DNA from: Ruminococcus sp. | Lineage (GTDB): Bacteria; Bacillota; Clostridia; Oscillospirales; Ruminococcaceae | DNA: 64,000 bases | Assembly: GCA_021200415.1 (NCBI GenBank) | Contig: JAJQGO010000057.1 | Span: forward strand, 44,557-108,556 | Direction of reading: 5' to 3' | Part shown: positions 1 to 9,162 of the stretch, piece after piece | Position numbering within the stretch: position 1 is the first letter of the stretch | How the letters are laid out: the number at the start of each line of letters is the position of its first letter | Notes under the pieces: generated by a model | Databases searched by the model: none | Seen by the model: only the letters and a program-made list of their open reading frames with translations | What the model was told of the DNA's origin: nothing | Position numbers and translations under genes: made by a program

Positions 1-450
1 TTCAGGGCGGCACTCGGTATTCGCTCCCGCGTCGGTGAGAATAAAGCCTCCCTTATCCGCAGGCATGACAGGTGACGGCGCAATACGTTTAATGCCTTTG
101 ATACGCTTGACGATGAAGGTTGCGCCCATTACAAGCGCTCCCGTACTTCCTGCGGAAACGAAGGCGTCGCCCTTTCCGTCCCCGAGCAGCTGCAGTCCGA
201 CTGCCATGGAAGTATTCTTTCCGGATTTTATAATTTCCTTCGGCTCTTCATGAATATCAAAAACATCATCGGTATGCTCGATTTCAATATCGTTAAGGCT
301 GATTCCGTTGTGTGCGGCGCACTCCTTTATTTTTGAGCTGCTGCCTGTCAGTATGATTTTCACACCAAGCTCCTTAACGGCACGTTCACATCCTTTAAGT
401 ACCTCAAGAGGAGCGTTATCTCCTCCGAATGCGTCAACAATTATCTTCAT
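1..450 (-). CDS. plsX: Phosphate acyltransferase PlsX (3' part missing at window edge)
   Basis: Read from the minus strand, the ATG at 450 opens a frame that runs off the window edge. It starts MKIIVDAFGGDNAP and continues with GKNTSMAVGLQLLGDGKGDA and VSAGSTGALVMGA, the PlsX hallmark segments. PlsX converts acyl-ACP to acyl-phosphate for phospholipid synthesis at the cytoplasmic membrane face. About 150 residues are visible of a usual ~330. The start overlaps the end of trmFO by 17 bp, so the two are probably co-transcribed and translationally coupled. Identification is from family recognition; the C-terminal half is outside the window. Confidence 0.95.
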   Translation of the reverse strand, partial: MKIIVDAFGGDNAPLEVLKGCERAVKELGVKIILTGSSSKIKECAAHNGISLNDIEIEHTDDVFDIHEEPKEIIKSGKNTSMAVGLQLLGDGKGDAFVSAGSTGALVMGATFIVKRIKGIKRIAPSPVMPADKGGFILTDAGANTECRPE

Positions 451-1762
451 GGCTGATTCTCTCCATTTCGTGTCTGAGCGCCTCCACAGCACGCTGCGCA
501 TAGACGCCGTATTTTTCCTTTTTATCCCTTATCCGCACGCCAATATCGGGAAGAATCCCCATATTCGCGCCCATAGGCTGGAATTTTCCGCTGTTGTACG
601 GGTCGCTTATGTATGCGGACAAAGCGCCTGTCATAGCTTCAGGCGGAAGCTTCATCGGCTCAAGACCTTTTATTTTGCGTGCGGCGGCAATTCCCGCAAT
701 GATTCCGCTTGCTGCCGATTCCATGTATCCCTCAACGCCTGTTATCTGCCCCGCAAAGTAAATGTTCGGATTCTCTCTCATTGAGAAATCAGCGTTAAGC
801 AGACAGGGACTGTTTATGAAGGTGTTGCGGTGCATTACGCCGTACCGCACAAATTCCGCGTTTTCAAGCCCCGGTATCATGGAAAACACACGCTTTTGCT
901 CGCCGAATTTCAGATTTGTCTGAAATCCCACAAGATTGAACATCGTTCCCTCACGGTTTTCACGGCGAAGCTGAACTACCGCATATGGACGTCTGCCAGT
1001 ACGCTTGTCGGTGATTCCCACAGGCTTCATAGGTCCGAAGCGCATGGTGTCCACGCCCCGTGACGCAAGAACCTCTATAGGCATACAGCCCTCATATACA
1101 CTGAAAGGGTGCGTTTCGAAATCCTTGAGCTGAACACGCTCCGCAGCTGTAATCTCCCTATGGAACGCAAGATACTCATCTTTATCCATAGGGCAGTTGA
1201 CGTAATCCGCATCTCCCCTGTCATAGCGTGACGCGAAAAACGCCTTTTCCATATTTATACTATCCGCGGAAACTATGGGCGCTGCCGCATCATAAAAGCT
1301 AAGTCCGTCGCCGCAGAGCCTTCTGATTTCCTCGGCTAAAGCCCCTGATGTAAGCGGCCCTGTGGCAATTATAACGATTCCCTCGGGGATTTCAGTAACC
1401 TCTCCGCCGATTATCTCAATCAGCGGATGATTTTTTATTTTTTCCGTTACACTGTCGGAAAAGCCCTCCCTGTCAACGGCAAGAGCGCCTCCCGCGTCAA
1501 CTGAATTTTCCTTGGCACAGGGAACTGTCAGCGAGCCAAGCATTTCCATTTCATGCTTGAGAAGTCCTGCCGCTGATTCGATTCTTGACGCTTTCAGGGA
1601 GTTCGAGCATACAAGCTCGGCAAAGCCGCTGTATTTATGGGCAGGAGTATATTTTTCCGGCTTCATTTCGTACAGACGAACGCCCATACCCTCATTGGCA
1701 AGCCGCCATGCCGCTTCACAGCCTGCAAGTCCTGCCCCCAGAACACTTACGCTCTCTATCAT
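434..1762 (-). CDS. trmFO: Methylenetetrahydrofolate-tRNA-(uracil-5-)-methyltransferase TrmFO
   Basis: This 442-residue protein makes m5U54 in the tRNA T loop using methylene-THF and FADH2. The N-terminus carries the FAD-binding Rossmann signature GAGLAGCEAAW (about residues 9-19), followed by YSGFAELVCSNSLK and a C-terminal GxxYFAGQITGVEGY-type FAD segment, all typical of TrmFO (old name Gid). Length matches the family. The start at 1762 overlaps the topA stop by 4 bp (ATGA), and topA-trmFO is a common Firmicutes gene pair. Expression is probably coupled to topA upstream and plsX downstream. Confidence 0.97.
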   Translation of the reverse strand: MIESVSVLGAGLAGCEAAWRLANEGMGVRLYEMKPEKYTPAHKYSGFAELVCSNSLKASRIESAAGLLKHEMEMLGSLTVPCAKENSVDAGGALAVDREGFSDSVTEKIKNHPLIEIIGGEVTEIPEGIVIIATGPLTSGALAEEIRRLCGDGLSFYDAAAPIVSADSINMEKAFFASRYDRGDADYVNCPMDKDEYLAFHREITAAERVQLKDFETHPFSVYEGCMPIEVLASRGVDTMRFGPMKPVGITDKRTGRRPYAVVQLRRENREGTMFNLVGFQTNLKFGEQKRVFSMIPGLENAEFVRYGVMHRNTFINSPCLLNADFSMRENPNIYFAGQITGVEGYMESAASGIIAGIAAARKIKGLEPMKLPPEAMTGALSAYISDPYNSGKFQPMGANMGILPDIGVRIRDKKEKYGVYAQRAVEALRHEMERISHEDNC

Positions 1763-3840
1763 TTCTTCAGCTCTCTTTCATAGCCGCAGCCGGGCTTTTC
1801 GCATATCAGTCTTCCGGATTTACCTCCCTTGATGAAAAGGGAGCTGCCGCATTCAGGGCATTTTTCCTCGGACGGCACATTCCACGTCATGAAGTTGCAG
1901 TCGGGATACCCCTCGCAGCCGTAAAAGCTTCTGCCCTTCTTGGATTTTTTCAGCAGCATTTTCTTTCCGCAGAGAGGACAGTTTCCGTTTGTTTCCTGAA
2001 CTATTTTCTTTGTATTTCTGCATTCGGGGAATCCCGGGCAGGCTAAAAACTTTCCGTATTTGCTGTACTTTATAACCATGTTTCTTCCGCAAAGCTCGCA
2101 TACCACGTCCGTTTCCTCATCGGGAATTTTAACACGCTTGCCCTCCATTGCGGTTTCGGCATCCTCAAGAGTTTTTGAAAAATCGTCGTAAAATTCATGA
2201 AGCGCGCTTACCCAGTTCTTTTTGCCATGCTCAACCTCATCAAGGTCGCTTTCCATCTGCGCTGTGAATTTAGCGTCCACGATTTTATTAAAATGCTCCT
2301 TCATAAGCTCGGTAATTGCCTCTCCGAGATTTGTCGGCTTCAGCTGCTTTCCCTCATGCTCCACATACTGACGTGTTGTAATCGTTGTAATCGTGGGAGC
2401 GTAGGTACTCGGACGTCCGATTCCGTTTTCCTCAAGCGCCTTAATAAGCGAAGCCTCAGTGTATCTTGCAGGGGGCTGTGTGAAATGCTGGTTTCCGTTT
2501 ATGGATTTCAGCTTAAGCTTATCGTTTTCATTCAGCGGAGGAAGCATCTTTTTATTTTCCTCGGAGGAATCGCCCGATTCCACATAAAGGACGGTGAATC
2601 CGTCAAACTTTACAGAATATCCCGAAGCACGGAAAATGCAGTTATTTGCCGCAATATCAACCGAAACGGTGTCAAGAAGAGCGTTTGCCATCTGGCTTGC
2701 GATAAATCGCTCCCAGATAAGCTTATACAGCTTGAACTGGTCGGAGGTAAGGCTGTTTTTAACACGCTCCGGAGTAAGATCGGGCGTTGAAGGTCTGATT
2801 GCCTCGTGGGCGTCCTGCGCGTTGCTCTTTGATTTGTAAACCCTCTTTTCCGGCGGAAGATATTCCTTGCCGTAAACAGTTTCGATATATTTTGCCGCAG
2901 CGTCCTTAGCCTCGTCTGAAATTCTCAGGCTGTCCGTTCTCATGTAGGTAATAAGACCCACTGCTCCGATTCCCTCAATGTCAACGCCCTCGTAAAGCTC
3001 CTGAGCCGCTTTCATTGTGCGCTTTGCGTTGAAGCCCAGCTTGCGTGAAGCCTCCTGCTGGAGAGTAGATGTTATAAACGGAGGCGCAGGCTGCTTCTTC
3101 GTAATACGCTTTCTGACCTTCTGCACGATGTATTCCGCACCCTCAAGGCTTTGCAGAAGTCCGTTTGCTTCAGCCTCGTTCGGTATCTCAAGCTTCTTTC
3201 CGTCAACCGAAACAAGGGCGGCGTCAAATACCTTACGTGAGCCGGGAGCTGTAAATTTGGCGTCAATTGACCAGTATTCCTTTGGCACGAATTTTCTTAT
3301 CTCATTCTCCCTGTCCACAATAAGCCTTACGGCAACCGACTGTACACGTCCTGCCGAAAGACCTCTCTTAACCTTTTTCCAGAGGAACGGACTTAGCTTA
3401 TATCCCACAAGACGGTCGAGGATACGTCTTGCCTGCTGAGCGTTTACAAGGTCGACGTCGATTTTATGCGGATTGCTCATGCCCGCCTGCACGCCGCTTT
3501 TTGTAATCTCGTTGAACGCGACACGGTTATTGTCGTTCATGTCGAGATTAAGCATCTGCGCAATATGCCACGATATTGCCTCCCCCTCACGGTCAGGGTC
3601 GGTTGCGAGATATATTTTATCACATTTTTTCGCGTGCTTTTTTAAATCCTTTATGACGTCCTCCTTGCCCTTCATGTCAGTATACTGCGGCTTGAAATCG
3701 TTATCCGTATCAACGCCGAGCTTTGACTTGGGAAGGTCGCGTATATGCCCCATTGAGGCGATTACCTCATATCCGGGGCCAAGATATTTCTGTATTGTTT
3801 TCGCCTTTGCGGGCGACTCAACTATAACTAAATCTGACAT
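1759..3840 (-). CDS. topA: DNA topoisomerase I (type IA)
   Basis: This 693-residue enzyme relaxes negative supercoils. The N-terminal TOPRIM domain has VIVESPAKAKTIQKYLG and the acidic DPDREGEA motif (around residue 80). The active-site tyrosine sits in GLITYMRTDS near residue 300. The C-terminus carries three zinc-ribbon modules, each with paired Cys motifs (CELCG...CPGFPEC, CPLCG...CEGYPDC, CPECG...CEKPGC), the usual tail of Firmicutes TopA. The start is ATG at 3840, preceded by GAGGGAG. It lies 18 bp after dprA and overlaps trmFO, so dprA-topA-trmFO-plsX reads as one operon. Confidence 0.97.
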   Translation of the reverse strand: MSDLVIVESPAKAKTIQKYLGPGYEVIASMGHIRDLPKSKLGVDTDNDFKPQYTDMKGKEDVIKDLKKHAKKCDKIYLATDPDREGEAISWHIAQMLNLDMNDNNRVAFNEITKSGVQAGMSNPHKIDVDLVNAQQARRILDRLVGYKLSPFLWKKVKRGLSAGRVQSVAVRLIVDRENEIRKFVPKEYWSIDAKFTAPGSRKVFDAALVSVDGKKLEIPNEAEANGLLQSLEGAEYIVQKVRKRITKKQPAPPFITSTLQQEASRKLGFNAKRTMKAAQELYEGVDIEGIGAVGLITYMRTDSLRISDEAKDAAAKYIETVYGKEYLPPEKRVYKSKSNAQDAHEAIRPSTPDLTPERVKNSLTSDQFKLYKLIWERFIASQMANALLDTVSVDIAANNCIFRASGYSVKFDGFTVLYVESGDSSEENKKMLPPLNENDKLKLKSINGNQHFTQPPARYTEASLIKALEENGIGRPSTYAPTITTITTRQYVEHEGKQLKPTNLGEAITELMKEHFNKIVDAKFTAQMESDLDEVEHGKKNWVSALHEFYDDFSKTLEDAETAMEGKRVKIPDEETDVVCELCGRNMVIKYSKYGKFLACPGFPECRNTKKIVQETNGNCPLCGKKMLLKKSKKGRSFYGCEGYPDCNFMTWNVPSEEKCPECGSSLFIKGGKSGRLICEKPGCGYERELKK

Positions 3841-3858
3841 AGATTTTCTCCCTCACAG

Positions 3859-5088
3859 TTAAACCTTTTCAAACATTTTTCCCGGCAGCGAGTTTACAGC
3901 TCCGAGAATCTCAAGCTCTGTCAGTTCAAACACAAGCTCGGACGGAGCAATTTTCAGCTGCTGCGCTATAACGTCCCCATGAAGAGCGCCTTCCTTTGAA
4001 AGCAGATCGATAATCTCACGCTGTATCGGCGACAGGGATTCGTAAAGCTCCTCATTTGACGGTGATGGCGGCGGTGTCGGTTCTTTTTTTGGCTGATTTT
4101 TATTTTTTTCTGTTTTTTTACCGGATTCCTCCGAATATTTTATCTTGTCGCTCACAACAGCCTGAAGCTCCTCATAGTAATCGCTGTCCGCTTCTTCGTA
4201 ATATTCTCCGTCATCGTCGGATTCAAAGCATTCCATAACATCCTCCGCCGAAAGGAGGAGCTTCGCTCCGTCACGCAGCATGGAAATATTTCCCGAAAAG
4301 CTGCTGCTGAATATATCCGCAGGCGGCAGGCAAAAGACCTCTTTTCCCTGATCGAGAGCTAAATTTGCCGTGATAAGCGATCCGCTTCTGTTTGAGCCTT
4401 CAAAAACCAGCGCCGCCATTCCGAGTGCGGCAAGAATCCTGTTGCGCTTGGGGAAATTCTGCGAATGAGGCGCAGTTCCCGGCGGATATTCGGAAACAAA
4501 CAGACCCTGACTTTTCAGGACAGCCTCACGGTAACGGAAATTATCCTTGGGATAATCCACGTCGAGTCCGCAGCCCATAACGCATATTGTGGGACGATTT
4601 ACGGAAACGGCTGCAAGATGCGAAGCAATATCAATTCCCACGGCAAATCCGCTTACGATAACAACGCCGTTCTGAGCGAGACTGCGACAGATTCTGTCCG
4701 CTGCCCGTGTGCTGTAGACCGATGCTCTTCTTGTTCCCACAGATGTTACAGTCTTTTCGCTGCCAAGACACGAAGCATTGCCCTTGCAGTATAGTACCGC
4801 CGGCGGATTATATATATTCCTCAGCTGACGGGGATATTCGCTGTCGCCGTAGCCGATAACGCTTATTCCGAGGCTGCTGCAGTATTCAATGTGATTTTCA
4901 GCCTGTTCAAGGGTGATATGGTTGGCAATCCGGCGTTCGTTTTCGTTAAGGCGCTGACTGAGATAGCCGCTTTTGATTTCCTTATAAGCGTATCCCGCAT
5001 ATTCAAAAAGATGCATAATGTCCCAGACACGCCTGCTGCCCGTGCCGAAAACCATCGTCAGCCAGACCCAATATTTTACGTTATTCAT
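3859..5088 (-). CDS. dprA: DNA-processing protein DprA
   Basis: This 409-residue protein loads RecA onto single-stranded DNA taken up in transformation. The central Rossmann fold is recognisable from SVGTRRASVYSTRAADR, VVIVSGFAVGIDIASHLAA and GCGLDVDYPKDN. A Glu/Lys/Pro-rich linker (about residues 300-340) leads to a C-terminal winged-helix domain that begins near SPIQREIIDLLSKEG. The linker and winged helix make it longer than the minimal DprA. The start at 5088 has GGAGG ten bases upstream. It precedes topA, as in many Firmicutes. No other competence gene is in the window. Confidence 0.95.
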   Translation of the reverse strand: MNNVKYWVWLTMVFGTGSRRVWDIMHLFEYAGYAYKEIKSGYLSQRLNENERRIANHITLEQAENHIEYCSSLGISVIGYGDSEYPRQLRNIYNPPAVLYCKGNASCLGSEKTVTSVGTRRASVYSTRAADRICRSLAQNGVVIVSGFAVGIDIASHLAAVSVNRPTICVMGCGLDVDYPKDNFRYREAVLKSQGLFVSEYPPGTAPHSQNFPKRNRILAALGMAALVFEGSNRSGSLITANLALDQGKEVFCLPPADIFSSSFSGNISMLRDGAKLLLSAEDVMECFESDDDGEYYEEADSDYYEELQAVVSDKIKYSEESGKKTEKNKNQPKKEPTPPPSPSNEELYESLSPIQREIIDLLSKEGALHGDVIAQQLKIAPSELVFELTELEILGAVNSLPGKMFEKV

Positions 5089-5104
5089 GGTTTACACGCC
5101 TCCA

Positions 5105-5902
5105 TTATATGCGGCGGCTTCGGGAAAGCTCCCACATTACGATTCCTGCCGCCATTGCCGCATTCAGGGAATTTATACTGCCGCACATGGGAATTGTAAT
5201 CCGCCTGTCACACCGTGCGGCTGTTTCACAGGGAAGTCCGTTCCCCTCATTTCCGATAAAGACAGCCTGTCCTCCCGAAAAATCACACTGTGTTATTATT
5301 TCCGCGTCCGTGTCAATGACGGATGCGCTTGTGGTAATTCCATTTGCCCGAAGCGTATCGAAAATCAGCTCCTCATCGTTTTCAATGGAAATATTCATGC
5401 GGAAAATCGAGCCCATAGTTGAACGCACGACCTTCGGACTGTACAAATCGCACGAGCCTGACATAATGATTCCGTCCATTCCCAGCGCATCGGCAGTTCT
5501 GATAATCATACCCGCGTTGCCGGGGTCCTGAAGCCCGAAAAGCACGATATACTTGCCGTTTTCACGGAAAATCATTTTCCTTCCGACAGGTATGCGGCAG
5601 ATGGCAAATACACCCTGAGTCTGCGTCGTCTGGGCAATTTTATTTCCAAGCTCATTTGAAATAACAACTGCTTTTGCGTTTCTCAAATCAGCCTGAAAAA
5701 AGGTATCTCCGAATTTTTCCGCGGCATTTTTTGTGAGAATGAGATGCGATATATCGCCATTCTCACGGACTGCATCCTCAACAATACGCAGCCCCTCCAA
5801 CACGAATAAGCCGTACCCGACCCTGTCTTTTTTTGATGACGAGAGCTTCTGATACAGCTTGATTATGGGATTATCCTTTGAAGTAATTATGTTATTCAGC
5901 AA
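5105..5902 (-). CDS. SpoU/TrmH-family RNA 2'-O-methyltransferase
   Basis: About 265 residues: an N-terminal substrate-binding domain (TSKDNPIIKLYQKL...GYGLFVLEGLRIVEDA) and a SPOUT knot domain with GLQDPGNAGMIIRTADA, FIGNEGNGLP and INSLNAAMAAGIVMWE, the three SpoU motifs. It methylates a ribose in rRNA or tRNA; the exact target cannot be read from sequence. I chose the TTG at 5902 because GGAGGTG lies five bases upstream. A longer frame from 5932 would start inside the hairpin that ends the rplT transcript. A second SpoU protein is at 61279-62100. Confidence 0.9.
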   Translation of the reverse strand: MLNNIITSKDNPIIKLYQKLSSSKKDRVGYGLFVLEGLRIVEDAVRENGDISHLILTKNAAEKFGDTFFQADLRNAKAVVISNELGNKIAQTTQTQGVFAICRIPVGRKMIFRENGKYIVLFGLQDPGNAGMIIRTADALGMDGIIMSGSCDLYSPKVVRSTMGSIFRMNISIENDEELIFDTLRANGITTSASVIDTDAEIITQCDFSGGQAVFIGNEGNGLPCETAARCDRRITIPMCGSINSLNAAMAAGIVMWELSRSRRI

Positions 5903-5940
5903 AGACGCACCTCCGCAAATGTCCATCAGCAATACAACAA

Positions 5941-5967
5941 ACCACGCTCTTTTTTATGGAGCGTGGT
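5941..5967 (-). terminator. Hairpin after rplT
   Basis: A 9-bp stem (ACCACGCTC/GAGCGTGGT) follows the rplT stop by about 12 bases. The downstream T-run on the minus strand is short and broken (TTTGTTGT), so termination may be partial, allowing read-through into the SpoU gene. Confidence 0.55.
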
Positions 5968-5979
5968 TCATAATTACGA

Positions 5980-6333
5980 TTAAAGAGCTGCCTTAGCCTT
6001 TTCTGCAATAGCTGTGAAGCCTGCAGCATCGTTGATTGCAATTTCGGAAAGCATTTTTCTGTTAAGAGTAATGCCGGCCTTCTTGCAGCCATTCATAAAT
6101 GTAGAATAATTCATGCCGTTGAGCTTAGCGGCAGCGGAAATTCTTGTAATCCAGAGCTGTCTGAAGTTTCTCTTCTTCTGCTTTCTTCCGACATAAGCGT
6201 AGTTGCCGGACTTCATAACAGCCTGTTTAGCCATCTTGAAGTGTTTGCTCTTTGCGCCGAAATAACCCTTAGCAAGCTTGAGCGTTTTATTTCTTCTCTT
6301 ACGAGTCATCATTGCACCTTTAACACGTGCCAT
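5980..6333 (-). CDS. rplT: Large ribosomal subunit protein bL20
   Basis: This 117-residue basic protein binds 23S rRNA domain II early in 50S assembly. The sequence [20 protein letters not shown] and the C-terminal [20 protein letters not shown] are diagnostic. Start ATG at 6333 with GGAGGTA upstream. It is the last gene of infC-rpmI-rplT. In Firmicutes, L20 also represses its own operon by binding the infC leader, and a matching leader is present at 7142-7291. Confidence 0.98.
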   Translation of the reverse strand: MARVKGAMMTRKRRNKTLKLAKGYFGAKSKHFKMAKQAVMKSGNYAYVGRKQKKRNFRQLWITRISAAAKLNGMNYSTFMNGCKKAGITLNRKMLSEIAINDAAGFTAIAEKAKAAL

Positions 6334-6371
6334 AGTCTTATACCTCCAAAAATAAAATTACGGGAAAACGA

Positions 6372-6575
6372 TTACATATAGGGAATGAGCTTCTTGATTG
6401 TAGGAGCGTTTGTGCAGTCTGCAACGCCTGCGTTACGAGCAATTCTCTTACGCTTTGTATCCTTCTGAGTAAGTCTGTGTCTCTTGTTTGTGTGCTGATA
6501 CTTTACCTTACCGCTTCCTGTAACCTTAAAACGCTTTTTTGCGCCTGAATGAGTTTTAACCTTAACCTTTGCCAT
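6372..6575 (-). CDS. rpmI: Large ribosomal subunit protein bL35
   Basis: A 67-residue, Lys/Arg-rich protein: [19 protein letters not shown] followed by [17 protein letters not shown], the bL35 signature. It is a 50S structural protein. Start ATG at 6575 has GGAGG eight bases upstream. Gene order infC-rpmI-rplT is conserved throughout bacteria. Confidence 0.98.
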   Translation of the reverse strand: MAKVKVKTHSGAKKRFKVTGSGKVKYQHTNKRHRLTQKDTKRKRIARNAGVADCTNAPTIKKLIPYM

Positions 6576-6609
6576 TGTGTAATCCTCCTTATTTAGAACA
6601 GGTTAGTTC

Positions 6610-7128
6610 TTACTTTGATGCCTTTGGCGAAACGAACATAACGATGCTGCGTCCCTCCATTTTGGCAGGCTTTTCCACTGTGCCGACACCTGAAACTGCC
6701 TCTTTGAATCGGTTGAGAAGCTCCTCGCCGAGCTGCGGATGCGCAATTGCTCTTTTACGGAATCTGACCGATACCTTGAGCTTATCGCCGCCCTGCAAAA
6801 ACTTCACAGCCTGATTAACCTTTGTTTCAAAATCGTGAGTGTCGATAGTGGAAAACATTCTGATTTCCTTAATTGAAACGACCTTCTGATTTTTTCTTGC
6901 TTCCTTTTCGCGCTTCGACTGCTCAAAGCAATACTTTCCGTAATCCATAATGCGGCATACGGGGGGCTTTGCCTGCGGAGCGATCTTCACGAGATCAAGG
7001 TTCTTTTCAAATGCCAATTTCTGAGCATCCTTGGCTGATAATACACCGAGCTTCGTTCCGTCAGCGTCGATTACGAGAATTTCCTTATCTCTTATCTCTT
7101 CGTTGATCTGCAGTTCCTGTTTACTAAT
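6610..7128 (-). CDS. infC: Translation initiation factor IF-3, AUU start
   Basis: IF-3 prevents premature 50S joining and discriminates start codons. The protein has the N-domain (INEEIRDKEILVIDADG...) and the C-domain with GDKLKVSVRFRKRAIAH and GRSIVMFVSPK. A frame can be opened at TTG 7143, but the best ribosome binding site (GGAGGTG, 7135-7141) lies inside that extension and is exactly six bases before an ATT codon at 7126-7128. AUU is the classical infC start in E. coli and Bacillus and lets IF-3 limit its own synthesis. From ATT the protein is about 172 residues, the usual length. Confidence 0.95.
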   Translation of the reverse strand: MSKQELQINEEIRDKEILVIDADGTKLGVLSAKDAQKLAFEKNLDLVKIAPQAKPPVCRIMDYGKYCFEQSKREKEARKNQKVVSIKEIRMFSTIDTHDFETKVNQAVKFLQGGDKLKVSVRFRKRAIAHPQLGEELLNRFKEAVSGVGTVEKPAKMEGRSIVMFVSPKASK

Positions 7129-7141
7129 AGTCAGCACCTCC

Positions 7142-7291
7142 AAGCACTTTCATAAATAAAATAAAATGAAATGAGCGCAGAATTAACCTGCGCTCATTCA
7201 ATAAATAACAAACTCTATACCTCTTAGAGAGTAAAATATTGACCGTTTCAGCTTAGCCTGACGGTGAGAACAGAATTCTGCTTTATTTACA
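7142..7291 (-). promoter_or_regulatory. Probable L20-type leader (attenuator) of infC-rpmI-rplT
   Basis: A leader of roughly 150 bases separates the promoter at 7297-7325 from infC. It contains a structured segment (CACCGTCAGGC...CTGAAACGG, and AGAGGTATAGAG) followed by a strong intrinsic terminator at 7153-7198. In low-GC Firmicutes, L20 binds such a leader and favours the terminator. The call rests on position and layout; a covariance-model search for the L20 leader family would settle it. Confidence 0.7.
7153..7198 (-). terminator. Attenuator hairpin upstream of infC
   Basis: An 11-bp perfect stem (AATGAGCGCAG/CTGCGCTCATT, 7-base loop) is followed on the minus strand by a T-rich run. It ends only about 25 bases before the infC start, so it can stop the transcript before the operon. 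Confidence 0.85.
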
Positions 7292-7296
7292 AGCTA

Positions 7297-7325
7297 AGTA
7301 TACACCAAGCGTTATCTTTTGTCAA
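7297..7325 (-). promoter_or_regulatory. Sigma-A promoter of infC operon
   Basis: TTGACA (7320-7325) and TATACT (7297-7302) with a 17-base spacer on the minus strand. The -35 is perfect and the -10 is one base off consensus. The start of transcription is expected near 7290. Confidence 0.85.
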
Positions 7326-7360
7326 GCATTTCCCGTTTTTTCGTCGTTTTGCACAAATAT

Positions 7361-7981
7361 TCAATCAATCCAGCTTTTGATTTTGTCCCATATAGCAAAT
7401 CTCACCTTATATTTTTCGGGATTATAGATGATGTCCTTTTGGTCATCGTCAAAAAATTCGTCCGCCGTTTCTCTGCTGCCGTCAGCTGTTTCCTCGCAGG
7501 CGGCAGGTATGCACAGGGGCGGATACATGACGCACCACCAATTATGCCCCTGAGCCTCGCCGATTTCCACACGAACGGCTGTGTATACGCCGGCAGGCAT
7601 TGTAATATCGCCGTATTCCCTCTCATCGAAGTACATATCGGTTACTGTCGCGCAGACAGATTCATCGCAGCCCTGTTCAGACAGCGTTTCACGGGCAATG
7701 CTCTCAATCAGCTCAAGATTTTCGGCAGCTGTTTTTTCCGCCTCCTCCTTTGAATTGGCATTCCCGAAAATTTCATCGCTTCGCTCAATAAGAACGTCAC
7801 GCACGGAAAGCTTCAGCTGCTGGTCGGCGGAGCTGTCCGAATTTGCGAGAATATGAAGCCGCAGCACGCTGTCCCGAAGCTCGTCAAGCTCGCTGCCGTC
7901 CTTCACGAAGGAGCAGATATTTGAAATAATTATCGTAAGAATAAGACCTGCGCCCATTATTGCGCATGATATTTTTTTCAT
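7361..7981 (-). CDS. spoIIR: Stage II sporulation protein R
   Basis: SpoIIR is the forespore-made secreted signal that triggers SpoIIGA to process pro-sigma-E in the mother cell. After an N-terminal membrane/signal segment (about residues 5-25) come the family blocks LRLHILANSDSSADQQLKLSVRD, split here as RLHILANSD and LKLSVRD, then AGVYTAVRVEIGEAQGHNWWC and VMYPPLC. I place the start at ATG 7981, six bases after GAGGTG; a GTG at 7990 falls inside that ribosome binding site. It lies 54 bp after the DUF3048 gene and marks the organism as a spore former or recent descendant of one. Confidence 0.94.
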   Translation of the reverse strand: MKKISCAIMGAGLILTIIISNICSFVKDGSELDELRDSVLRLHILANSDSSADQQLKLSVRDVLIERSDEIFGNANSKEEAEKTAAENLELIESIARETLSEQGCDESVCATVTDMYFDEREYGDITMPAGVYTAVRVEIGEAQGHNWWCVMYPPLCIPAACEETADGSRETADEFFDDDQKDIIYNPEKYKVRFAIWDKIKSWID

Positions 7982-8034
7982 TTGCGTCACCTCAAAGAGA
8001 TGATTGGCAAATTACGGAAATTTATTCAAGATGA

Positions 8035-9162
8035 CTACGAAATAGAAATTGTATCATCAGTTCCCAAGATTCCGATGTAGCTCTCGCCCACATTGACTGT
8101 AATTTCAGTTCCGTCTGAGGCATAAAATGTTATAGGTGAGGTTTCGCTCGGCTTGCTCCATGTAATCGTCTGCGCACCGCCGCCTGTAACATAATATCCC
8201 GAGCCGCCGTCAAGGTCAATTCCAAGACGGTATCCGTCATAGGAATAAACGTTCGTCTGAAGCACGAAAACGTTCTCAAATCCAAGCTGATTGCCTGTTT
8301 TTCCGTCTACATGGGCAGAACCAGAATGATATTTCATATACTGATTTGTTGCTGCGTCATAGGTAAATGTGCTGTAGTATTCAGCTGAAAAATTAAGCGT
8401 TACGGAGCTTGCAGTCATCTCGTCGGGAGTAATAATTTCTCCATCGGCAGCAAAGCTGAAAATCGTTCCCGCATACTCATCGGCAATATCCGTGCGGAAT
8501 CCCTTTTCCGCAATTTTATCCGCAAGCTCTGAGCCTTTAAGATAGCCTGTATGCTCAGACGCATACGTTGCGGCACGTTCGGCATCACGATAAAACAAAC
8601 CCGATTCGGATTCGCCGTCAAGATGGTCAATGCCTGTTCTGTTGAGCGTTTCAAGGGCAATTGTCTGATCCGATCCCCAGTGGCAGTAAATCGCGTCCAT
8701 GCCAAGGCAGAGAAGCGGATAGTAATAGCGGCAGCTTCTCACGGAGCATACATCGGGAACAGCCGTGTAATCGGCGTAAACAGCCATCAGTCTTGTAATT
8801 CCGCCCTCAACGGGAAGTTCGTAAATTATATCCGCCTGCTCGATTCCATACTGAGGAAGAGCAGCTTTAAGATTGTTCACCATTATGGCAACAGGTCTTT
8901 TTCCGGCAGCCTCTGTGTTGTATCCGCTTTCGCCCGTCAGTGGGTTGATGTCAGCCTGAATCGTTACGGCTTCGGTTTCATCGCTTGTCTCTGAATCTGA
9001 ATCTGTATCTGTTTCCGATTCGGCGGAAGCCGTATCCGCAGATATACCTTCGGTGCTGCCGTCTGTGCTTACGGAAAGCTCCTGAACCACGTTATCTGAG
9101 CTGCATCCGGCAGCAAGCAGCGCAGCGGCAATTGCAGCGGCGCACTTAATTTTTTTCAACAT
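8035..9162 (-). CDS. DUF3048 (YerB-like) lipoprotein
   Basis: This 375-residue protein has a lipoprotein signal with lipobox LLAAGC (Cys near residue 20), an acidic Ser/Glu/Asp-rich linker to about residue 65, then the DUF3048 domain: NPLTGE, KRPVAIMVNN, IYELPVEGGITRLMAVYAD, VRSCRYYY and AIYCHWGSDQ. Related to Bacillus YerB; anchored outside the cytoplasmic membrane, molecular function unknown. It lies just upstream of spoIIR, in the same direction, and may share its transcript. No clear promoter was found. Confidence 0.88.
   Translation of the reverse strand: MLKKIKCAAAIAAALLAAGCSSDNVVQELSVSTDGSTEGISADTASAESETDTDSDSETSDETEAVTIQADINPLTGESGYNTEAAGKRPVAIMVNNLKAALPQYGIEQADIIYELPVEGGITRLMAVYADYTAVPDVCSVRSCRYYYPLLCLGMDAIYCHWGSDQTIALETLNRTGIDHLDGESESGLFYRDAERAATYASEHTGYLKGSELADKIAEKGFRTDIADEYAGTIFSFAADGEIITPDEMTASSVTLNFSAEYYSTFTYDAATNQYMKYHSGSAHVDGKTGNQLGFENVFVLQTNVYSYDGYRLGIDLDGGSGYYVTGGGAQTITWSKPSETSPITFYASDGTEITVNVGESYIGILGTDDTISIS

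Noticed and set aside
5892..6092. Frame of 66 codons overlapping the end of rplT
   Set aside because: It covers rplT and its terminator in another frame; the real neighbours explain the region.
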